Below are positions 1 to 6,189 of a stretch of 9,223 bases of DNA, in pieces; the first letter of the stretch is position 1; the number at the start of each line of letters is the position of its first letter. The DNA is taken from the NCBI GenBank assembly GCA_903828035.1, contig CAIKKV010000048.1, positions 1 through 9,223 on the forward strand. Direction: 5' to 3'. The translations under genes were made by a program, and so were the position numbers. This stretch comes from an uncultured bacterium. Lineage in GTDB: Bacteria; Verrucomicrobiota; Kiritimatiellia; CAIKKV01. The notes beneath the pieces were generated by a model. The model was not told the DNA's origin. It made no database searches and saw only the letters and a list, made by a program, of their open reading frames with translations.

Positions 1-1
1 C

Positions 2-970
2 GATCCGATCATGGCCGCCGATGCGGACGGCAAGCCGATCGAGATCCCGGCCCACTGGTTCAAGGCCTATGCGCCCCAGTGCGGGGTCTCGGTCGCCGAT
101 GTGAATGGGGATGCGAAACCGGATATGGTGGTCGAGGCGGCCATGGGCGATGAGCTCGAAGTTTACCAGAATGTCTCCACCCCGTCCGGCTCCGGCTTCG
201 TTTTTAAAAAGGCCGGCACGCTCAGGGCCGCAAAGGATTCGCTGCATCCGGGCGGCGGGTATCGGTATTTCGATGTCGCCGACGCGGACGGCGACGGGAC
301 GCGGGATGTGTTGAACTCGACGGGCGAGCCGTTGTTTTTCAAGGGCGCCTCCGCGGAAAGCTGGAAACAGGCGATCGCTCCGGGCGAGACGTTCCCCCCG
401 GGGGCGATCGTGTTGCGGAACGGCCTCGCGGTCGGAGCGGCGATTCCGGCCTATTCCAACTGCACGGCCGTGACGCTGGATGCGATGAAGCCGGAGTCGG
501 CCGGCACGAACGCAACCGTCCTGAAAGTGTACGCGCGGGTGTATCCGAAAGGGGAAAAGCAGAAAATGGTGCTGATCCGGTTTTCCGCACTGCCGCCCGA
601 CACGGTGGAGAAGGCGGAGCTGGCTCTCTTTGCGCCGGGCGCGATGGACCTGATGATGTCATGCAACGCGATCCCGGACGGCGTCGATCCGGCCAGGGCC
701 GAGTTCCTTTCCTTCGCCATGCCCGCGTTCCAGGCGGCGGACGTGACGCGCGTGACCTGGGACGTCACACGGGGGGTTCGGGAGGCGCGGCAGGCGGGCC
801 GGGATTCAGTGACGTTCCTGGTCCGCATGGAGGACACCGGGCATTATGTCTCGGGGGCGGGAAAGATATTTTTCGGTACAGAAGACAAGGATCCCGCCCG
901 ACGCCCGCAACTGGTGCTGGTGACAGGTTCGGAGCCGGGCAACAGAAGGAGCGGCGGCCGTGGCTATTAA
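2..970 (+). CDS. FG-GAP-like / CBM96 (DNRLRE)-like carbohydrate-binding protein, C-terminal part
   Basis: The frame is open to the left edge, so this is probably the 3' part of a larger gene; the first in-frame Met is at 11 but has no visible ribosome site. Counting from that Met, residues 30-38 (DVNGDAKPD) and 91-99 (DADGDGTRD) are Asp-rich calcium-type loops of the FG-GAP/VCBS kind, and residues 3-9 look like a decayed third copy, so the propeller probably continues upstream. Residues ~150-305 resemble a CBM96/DNRLRE domain: the LKVYARV strand (171-177), VLIRFSALP (187-195), AELALFAPG (202-210), TWDVTRGVREA (249-259), VTFLVR (267-272) and a final RRPQLVLVTG (297-306). CBM96-type domains bind uronate-rich polysaccharides in characterised members. 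Export is likely for such proteins, but the N-terminus is not in the window. It overlaps the next gene by 11 bp. The repeat call is firm; the CBM96 call is moderately sure. Confidence 0.72.
   Translation, partial: DPIMAADADGKPIEIPAHWFKAYAPQCGVSVADVNGDAKPDMVVEAAMGDELEVYQNVSTPSGSGFVFKKAGTLRAAKDSLHPGGGYRYFDVADADGDGTRDVLNSTGEPLFFKGASAESWKQAIAPGETFPPGAIVLRNGLAVGAAIPAYSNCTAVTLDAMKPESAGTNATVLKVYARVYPKGEKQKMVLIRFSALPPDTVEKAELALFAPGAMDLMMSCNAIPDGVDPARAEFLSFAMPAFQAADVTRVTWDVTRGVREARQAGRDSVTFLVRMEDTGHYVSGAGKIFFGTEDKDPARRPQLVLVTGSEPGNRRSGGRGY
944..951 (+). promoter_or_regulatory. Shine-Dalgarno site for the GTG-started lyase gene
   Basis: AGAAGGAG lies 8 nt before the GTG at 960 and inside the 3' end of the upstream gene. 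The next in-frame Met is 32 codons downstream, and this site fixes GTG 960 as the start. With the 11-bp overlap it points to translational coupling of the two genes. Confidence 0.75.
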
Positions 971-2912
971 CAGGAAACCGTTTTCCGCTTTCGAGCTGAC
1001 GTATTTTAAGACGTTTGACCGGTGGGCGCTGAAAGGCGCGACGCCGAATATATTCATGGATTGCACCTCGCCCGAGGAGCTCCGGCGGAAGGCCGCGAAG
1101 TATCCGGACGTGCTGCGGGCGGCCCTGGCGCTGGCGGAGAAGCCGATTGACGACGCCAAGGGGTGGGATTTCAACGCGTTCCTGTGGATCGAGAAGATGG
1201 AGCGCGCGACGCTCTATTACCTGTTCACGGGGGATAAGCGGGCCGTGACGCTTGCGGTCGAGGCGCTGGCGGCGCTGGAGGCGTGCAAGCGGCCGTACTG
1301 GTGCTTCTCCTCCTGCATCGGCGTGCTCGACATGGACCTGCGCACCGCCACGGCGGTGTACGTCATGTCCATGATGAAGTGCTGCATGGGGGACGCGCTG
1401 GATGCCGGCGTGAAGAAGCGGCTGCGCCGCCAGGTGGTGGACCGCATTCTCCGCCCCGCCCTCGAGGCCGAGCGGAACAAGACCTATCCCTGGATGCACA
1501 GCAGCGCGAACTGGCGCATCATCCTGTGCGGCTGCTTCGCCGTCGGCGCCATGGCCTTCGCCGAGGATTGTCCCGATTATCGAGAGCTTATCGAGTATGG
1601 CCTGGAGGGGGTGCTGGTCAGCCTGGGCACGGGCGATTCGGCCGGCGGCTGGAACGAGGGGCCGGGCTACTGGGACTACGGGCTCAGCTTTGCCGTCTGG
1701 TTTGCCCAGCGCCTGAAGGCGTTCACGGGCGGCGGCGTGGACCTGTTCCGGCATCCGTTCCTCAGGAAGACCGGAGACTTCCGCCTCTTCATGCAGACGA
1801 GGGAGGACGAGATCTGGAACTGGTCGGACGCGGGGAAAAAGGCCGATGCGTCCGTCACGCTGCTCGGCCTGGCCCGCGCCTACCAGCAGCCCGCCTACCA
1901 ATGGTCGGCCCTGCGCACGGGCGTGAAGACGATCAAGCATCTCTACGAGCTGGACCTTGACCTGAAGGCGGTGGCGCCGCCGGCCGGCCAGCCGGCCAGC
2001 CGCTACTTTCCGGGCGTCGCCGTGATGGTCTGGCGCGGGGGGTTCGGGCCTCGCGACAGCTACATCGGCGTCAAGGGCGGCGATATTCCGCACTTCAACC
2101 ACCACTGCCAGATGGATTTCGGCAGCTTCGTGATCCATGCCGAGGGCCGCGAGCTGCTGGCCGAGGTGGAGAAGTGGGACTACCCCTATGAAGGGCGCAA
2201 GGACCCCAAGGTGAAAGGGGCCAAGCCCGGCTATTACGACATCGCGAACAAGCGCTGGATGCGCTGGGATTTCGATTATGTCGCCGCCACCGGCCACAAC
2301 ACGGTCACGCTGGAGGGCTGTTTTCCGAAGCCCTTCATCGGGGCCAAGGCGCGCATCCTGTCCGTTGAGCACGGCGCCCGCCATGAGGCGACAGTCATCG
2401 ACAGCACCTGCGTCTACCGGCCGCTGGCCAGGCGCGTCCGGCGGTACGTGGTCTTCCTGCGGCCCGACGTGGTCCTGCTGGTGGACGAGATCCGGGCGGT
2501 TAAGCCCGTGCGCGCGCGCGTGCAGTTCCAGCCGGGCGGCGAGGTGAAGTGGGAGAGCGACGCGTTCGCCATCAAAAACGGGCCCGCCGAGCTGCAGGGG
2601 GTTTCCCTGCACCCCTCGAAGCAGGATCACCTGATTATCGGCCTGGAGGACCGAAAGACCACCTACCAGCCGCCTAGCGGCCTGACGGAAAAGCGGCTGC
2701 GCTACCTCTATGTTGAAAATCTTTGCCGCAAGCCGCGGCTGGTTTTTGTGACCGCCCTCCAGTTTGGTAAAAAGGGCTTCGGGCCGGCCGCCTATTCCCT
2801 CGAGGGGGCGCCCGCGACCGATGACGTGTTTACCGTGAGCGTCAAGCGCGGGCGGAAGTTGGCCGGCGTCACGTTCAACCTGGCCAAGGGATCCCTCGCG
2901 GTGAACGGGTAG
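960..2912 (+). CDS. Heparinase II/III-family polysaccharide lyase
   Basis: A 650-aa protein, close to full length for the family. Residues ~30-335 form the helical (alpha/alpha) toroid and ~345-650 the beta-sandwich half; a Pro/Ala-rich hinge (VAPPAGQPASR, 338-348) joins them. Family motifs in order: SSANWRIILCG (181-191, Asn184), GGWNEGPGYWDYG (229-241, Glu233, Tyr237, Tyr240), PHFNHHCQMDFGSF (377-390, His378, His381, His382, Asp386), and GHNTVTLEG (445-453, His446). In this superfamily an Asn or His, a Tyr acid and one or two His residues carry out beta-elimination at uronic acid linkages, and all have candidates here. I cannot name the PL family (12, 15, 17, 21 or unclassified) or the substrate. 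No signal peptide is visible, which suggests action on imported oligosaccharides, although many relatives are exported. It is the second gene of a tight four-gene run. Confidence 0.85.
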   Translation: MAINRKPFSAFELTYFKTFDRWALKGATPNIFMDCTSPEELRRKAAKYPDVLRAALALAEKPIDDAKGWDFNAFLWIEKMERATLYYLFTGDKRAVTLAVEALAALEACKRPYWCFSSCIGVLDMDLRTATAVYVMSMMKCCMGDALDAGVKKRLRRQVVDRILRPALEAERNKTYPWMHSSANWRIILCGCFAVGAMAFAEDCPDYRELIEYGLEGVLVSLGTGDSAGGWNEGPGYWDYGLSFAVWFAQRLKAFTGGGVDLFRHPFLRKTGDFRLFMQTREDEIWNWSDAGKKADASVTLLGLARAYQQPAYQWSALRTGVKTIKHLYELDLDLKAVAPPAGQPASRYFPGVAVMVWRGGFGPRDSYIGVKGGDIPHFNHHCQMDFGSFVIHAEGRELLAEVEKWDYPYEGRKDPKVKGAKPGYYDIANKRWMRWDFDYVAATGHNTVTLEGCFPKPFIGAKARILSVEHGARHEATVIDSTCVYRPLARRVRRYVVFLRPDVVLLVDEIRAVKPVRARVQFQPGGEVKWESDAFAIKNGPAELQGVSLHPSKQDHLIIGLEDRKTTYQPPSGLTEKRLRYLYVENLCRKPRLVFVTALQFGKKGFGPAAYSLEGAPATDDVFTVSVKRGRKLAGVTFNLAKGSLAVNG

Positions 2913-2920
2913 AGGGCGTT

Positions 2921-3916
2921 ATGAAAAGCGAGAAACAGGTCCGGTTGGCCGCGGCTCAGCCGCTGAGCGCGAAAGCGCGGCGGATGATCCAGCTGCGGAA
3001 GGATCCGGCCGCCCGCCGCGATCACTTCCTGAAGTATAATCTCGGCGCCTCCACGTACGACCCGTCTTACGTCCGCCAGTATGGGGAAGATTATTTGACC
3101 TACCTGGAAGAGTGGGTCCTGAAGGCGGCGGATCGGAAGGCGGACCTGCTGCTGTTTCCCGAGTTCTGTTTCGTCCCGGGCGTGTGGGCGGCGCCGGCGG
3201 AAACCAATCCGCCCAATCCGAATGCCCGCCGGGACGCCTTGACCCTCTATGCCTGGTCCGGAAAATTGTTCGAGGCGTGGCTGTGCCGGATGAGCCGGCA
3301 GGCCGGGATTCTGATCGGGGCGGCCACGCTGATGGCGCGAGGCGAACGGCTTTACAACACGGGTCTTTTGGCGGATGAAAAGGGCGCGCTCGCCCTTCGC
3401 TACGACAAGGTCCATTTGCCGAGCGACGAGGCTGTTCACTTCACGGCCGGGCGGACGTATCCGGTGGCGGAAACGCGGATCGGCCGGATCGGGTTCGCCA
3501 TCTGTTATGACATCCAGTTCCCGGAAGCCACGGCCGCCCTGGCCGTGCAGGGCGCCCAGCTTGTGTTGCACCCGTCGGCCGGCTACACGCTTCCCGATGA
3601 GCGGCGCGACATGGGCCGCAACCGGCTTCGCGTCAGGGCCAGCGACCATTTCAACGCCCTGGTCTACAGCTCCTTTTCCCCCCTGGAGTCGGGCGGCCCC
3701 GGCGGAACCTGCGTGGTGGCGTCGAACGGGGATGTGCTCGATTCCGTGCCGGGGAAGAGGCCCGGCCTGGCCGTGGGGGATACCGCGATCGGGCAAAAGC
3801 GGAAATGGCCGGGCGATCAGGATTGCGCCCCCGATCGCGAGGCGGTGCGCCGCCGCTACCGGCACCCCGAATCGTATGGCGGGCTGACGAAGAAACGGAT
3901 GAACGAGGGAGTTTGA
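2921..3916 (+). CDS. Nitrilase-superfamily carbon-nitrogen hydrolase
   Basis: A 331-aa protein with the complete nitrilase-superfamily triad: Glu81 in LLLFPEF (76-82), Lys163 in LRYDKVHLP (159-167) and Cys195 in GFAICYDIQFPE (191-202). LVLHPSAGYT (214-223) and RVRASDHFNALVYSSF (237-252) are the usual later motifs. Such enzymes hydrolyse non-peptide C-N bonds (amides, N-carbamoyl groups or nitriles). The branch and substrate cannot be read here; the RxRAxxxxNxxxV pattern fits amidases and N-carbamoyl hydrolases better than true nitrilases. The opening beta strand (VRLAAAQPL, 7-15) is followed by an unusually long segment (~16-58) before the first helix. There is no signal peptide, so it is probably cytoplasmic. 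A weak GAGG (2912-2915) precedes the ATG, which lies 8 bp after the lyase stop; the next gene starts 1 bp after this stop. The position suggests it removes an amide-linked group from the lyase substrate or product (inference). Confidence 0.88.
   Translation: MKSEKQVRLAAAQPLSAKARRMIQLRKDPAARRDHFLKYNLGASTYDPSYVRQYGEDYLTYLEEWVLKAADRKADLLLFPEFCFVPGVWAAPAETNPPNPNARRDALTLYAWSGKLFEAWLCRMSRQAGILIGAATLMARGERLYNTGLLADEKGALALRYDKVHLPSDEAVHFTAGRTYPVAETRIGRIGFAICYDIQFPEATAALAVQGAQLVLHPSAGYTLPDERRDMGRNRLRVRASDHFNALVYSSFSPLESGGPGGTCVVASNGDVLDSVPGKRPGLAVGDTAIGQKRKWPGDQDCAPDREAVRRRYRHPESYGGLTKKRMNEGV
3905..3911 (+). promoter_or_regulatory. Shine-Dalgarno site for the second lyase-like gene
   Basis: GAGGGAG, within the last codons of the C-N hydrolase gene, ends 6 nt before ATG 3918. 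It supports that start and tight coupling: the stop TGA (3914-3916) and the ATG are separated by one base. Confidence 0.65.
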
Positions 3917-3917
3917 C

Positions 3918-6137
3918 ATGATAGCGATAGAGATGGTGGTCGATGCGATTCATCAGTCCAACAACGTGCCCGTGAAGACCGAGGCCGATGGCGCCAAGCT
4001 GGTCTCGTTCACGGCCGATCCCGGCCTTTACCAGTTCTCCCTTTTCCTGGACGCGGCCCGGTTCGACTGGGAATCCCTCTACCAGGTTCTCAACGTGCAC
4101 CAGAACGTCAACGAGCGGACGGGGCCGTGGGATTTCGATCTGATGACCGCCCGGCCGCTGGTGCCGAGCTACTGGATCTACCTGGACGGGGAAAAGCTGG
4201 GCCTGTGGTATGTGCAGCGCGTTTCGCTGGAGGATGTGGCCAACAAGCGGTTCCGCGGGCGGTTCGCGTTCGATGTCCGGTCGGCGGGGGCGCATGAATT
4301 GAAACTTGCGCCGTTCCGGCCCGCGCAGGTGGAGTGGCTGGCGGCGCGGTTGGAATCGGACCCCGAGGATCGCCTCGACTGGAGCGTCCAGGCGGTCCGT
4401 CCGGTTTCGGCGCTGCCCGTCGCCGCCTGGGCCAGGCCGGAGTTCTGGGAGCTCCAGAAGCGCAAGCTGGAAACCACCCACCAGGCCTACCGGGCGCCCC
4501 TGCAGGCGCTCTTCGACTGGGTCCGCAAAGGCGGCGCCTATAACTACGAGTCGATTCCCGCCCTCGTGGCGGCCTGGCGGATGGATGGCCAGGCGGCGGC
4601 GCGCGACAAGGCGCTGGCGATCGTGGATGAGATGATCGCGCTGCCGGCGTGGGGCCGCCCTGCCGAAGACGTGTATGGCCACAATGGAGACATCGGCGGG
4701 GCGGCCATGCTTCGCTCCATGGCGTGGGCCTATCACATGATCGGAGACGACCTGGGCGCCGCGCGCCGGGAGCGGCTGCTGAAAAAGCTGGCGTACCAGG
4801 GGGAGGTGTTCTGGGTGCAGATCCTGCTCATGCGCGACTACTGGGGCGGGTCGCTGCTTCAGGATCACGGCCGGAAGGCCGTCCACGATTTCGGAACGGC
4901 CGCCATGTGCATGTGGGGCGTCGTGCCGGAAGCCGACCGCTGGGTCGCCTACCTGGTGCCCCGGATCCAGCGCGGGCTCGACGCCGCGCCGCTCGACGGC
5001 GTCATCCCGGGCAGCTCGTATTTCAGCCTGTCGATGTACACCGACCCCATCATGTTCTACCGCGATTTGCTCCTGGCGCGGACCGACCTCGATCTGGCGG
5101 CCCATCCGTCGCTTCGCGATATCTCCGCCTTTGTTCTCGATACGGTGGATGAGGACGGGTCGGGAATGCTGGAGACGGAACAGGACCGCATTCCTCTGGC
5201 GGGCGGCGCGCTGTTCGCCGAGACCATGGCGTCGAAACGGCGCGACGCGGCGGCCGCCGATCTTTCCCGGCTTCTGTTGCGGCACTACAAGGAGGCGCTG
5301 GAAAAGTTTCCCGTTCCCGCGTCGAGCGGCATTCTCTGGGGCTTCCTGGCGCACGATCCCGCCATCCACGCGCTGGCTTCGCCGCCCCGGAAGGCGGCCG
5401 CGCTCACGTGGTACCGCGACTCCGGCTTTGTCCATTATCGGAACGCCGATGCCGGCGTGGCCCTGTCCGTCAAGTGCGGCCCCTGGCTGGGCTATCACGC
5501 CTCCAGCCTCGCCACCGGGCCGTGCGACATGATGGAAGTGCTGCCGGGCGCCGGCCACTTCAGCCTGTTCCTCAAGGGCCGCCCCATGATGGCCAGCCCC
5601 GACACCGGGTACAGCCTCCATTCCGCGGTCCGGTCGATCCTTCTCATCGACGGGCAGGGGCAGATCGGCGACGTGGGGTATCCCATGTCGATTCCCTCCC
5701 AGCCGCCGCGGGGCGTGCACGTCGAGCAGGTTATGTGGAACGAGGCCGCCGGAACGGGAATCATCCGGCTCGACCTGAAGGCCGCCTACCCGGCGGAGCT
5801 CGGAGTCACGCATTACACCCGCGAGTTCCACGTCGAATCCGGAAGGCGGATCAGCTGCCGCGATTACGTGGTGCTGAGCCAGCCGCGGAAGCTGTCGTGG
5901 CTGTTCCAGTTCCGCGAGGACGAGGGCGGCCGGTTGGACGGACTGAAAGCCGTTGTGGGGACGGATCCCGCCCTGCGCCTGGCGGCCTCCGCGCCCGGGC
6001 TGGAGCTCTCCGCCTCCATTGCGCAGACCAAGGTCGTCTATTCCTACTCGAGCGCGTTTAAACGCTTCCGCCATGTCCAGTATGACACGCTGGCGAAAGC
6101 GACGAACGCCGCCGTGGACTTCGTGTTTGAATGGTAG
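3918..6137 (+). CDS. Divergent heparinase II/III-like protein, possible second polysaccharide lyase
   Basis: A 739-aa protein with three parts by eye: an N-terminal beta-rich domain (~1-130), a helical toroid (~175-480) and a beta-sandwich (~495-739). Superfamily signs are WYRDSGFVHYRN (498-509), LSVKCGPWLGYH (516-527), GHFSLFLKGRPMM (546-558) and RSILLIDGQGQIGD (572-585), the last matching the usual HNT..vDGxgQ segment. Lining it up by eye with the lyase at 960, Tyr368 (GVIPGSSYFS) matches Tyr237, but the motif Glu is Pro364 and the HNT His is Arg572. LLQDHGRKAVHDFG (313-326) may stand in for the Asn/His helix, and His527 may be the sandwich His. So it may be a lyase with rearranged catalysis, a lyase on an unusual substrate, or a binding protein. 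No signal peptide is seen. It is the last gene of the operon. The fold call is fairly sure; the activity is not. Confidence 0.7.
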   Translation: MIAIEMVVDAIHQSNNVPVKTEADGAKLVSFTADPGLYQFSLFLDAARFDWESLYQVLNVHQNVNERTGPWDFDLMTARPLVPSYWIYLDGEKLGLWYVQRVSLEDVANKRFRGRFAFDVRSAGAHELKLAPFRPAQVEWLAARLESDPEDRLDWSVQAVRPVSALPVAAWARPEFWELQKRKLETTHQAYRAPLQALFDWVRKGGAYNYESIPALVAAWRMDGQAAARDKALAIVDEMIALPAWGRPAEDVYGHNGDIGGAAMLRSMAWAYHMIGDDLGAARRERLLKKLAYQGEVFWVQILLMRDYWGGSLLQDHGRKAVHDFGTAAMCMWGVVPEADRWVAYLVPRIQRGLDAAPLDGVIPGSSYFSLSMYTDPIMFYRDLLLARTDLDLAAHPSLRDISAFVLDTVDEDGSGMLETEQDRIPLAGGALFAETMASKRRDAAAADLSRLLLRHYKEALEKFPVPASSGILWGFLAHDPAIHALASPPRKAAALTWYRDSGFVHYRNADAGVALSVKCGPWLGYHASSLATGPCDMMEVLPGAGHFSLFLKGRPMMASPDTGYSLHSAVRSILLIDGQGQIGDVGYPMSIPSQPPRGVHVEQVMWNEAAGTGIIRLDLKAAYPAELGVTHYTREFHVESGRRISCRDYVVLSQPRKLSWLFQFREDEGGRLDGLKAVVGTDPALRLAASAPGLELSASIAQTKVVYSYSSAFKRFRHVQYDTLAKATNAAVDFVFEW

Positions 6138-6156
6138 CGAGGGCTTTCCCTACGTC

Positions 6157-6185
6157 TGTCATTCCGAGCGAAGTCGAGGAATCTC
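6157..6185. repeat. Widespread short palindromic intergenic repeat, single copy
   Basis: The segment begins TGTCATTCCGAGCG and ends GAGGAATCTC. ATTCC (6161-6165) and GGAAT (6178-6182) are perfect inverted arms around a GAGCGAAGTCGA core, which itself is partly self-complementary. I recognise this sequence type ("CATTCCGAG...GAGGAATC") as an element seen between genes in many unrelated bacterial genomes; that is memory, not a search. It sits in the 52-bp gap between convergent genes, where it could fold in both transcripts and help stop or stabilise them. No T-run follows it on the plus strand, so it is not a classical intrinsic terminator. I see one copy in this window. Confidence 0.7.
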
Positions 6186-6189
6186 AGCC

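Larger units (their letters stand above)
2..6137 (+). other. Predicted four-gene operon
   Basis: Four genes on the same strand have junctions of -11, +8 and +1 bp, and two of the three internal starts have clear Shine-Dalgarno sites inside the preceding gene. There is no room for internal promoters or terminators between the genes. The operon promoter lies left of the window. Confidence 0.8.

Noticed and set aside
1979..2002. Short tandem GCCGGCCA-type repeats.
   Set aside because: They encode the Pro/Ala hinge of the lyase; two units are too few to call a repeat array.
2509..2524. Alternating GC tract (GCGCGCGCGCG) that could adopt Z-DNA.
   Set aside because: It simply encodes VRARVQ in the lyase beta-sandwich domain.
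765..2630. 621-codon open frame antisense to the first lyase gene.
   Set aside because: Same shadow pattern; no recognisable motifs, while the plus strand carries the heparinase motifs.
3651..6074. 807-codon open frame antisense to the second lyase-like gene.
   Set aside because: Arg/Gly/Pro/His-rich low-quality translation without domain motifs; a GC-rich shadow of a gene with clear family motifs.
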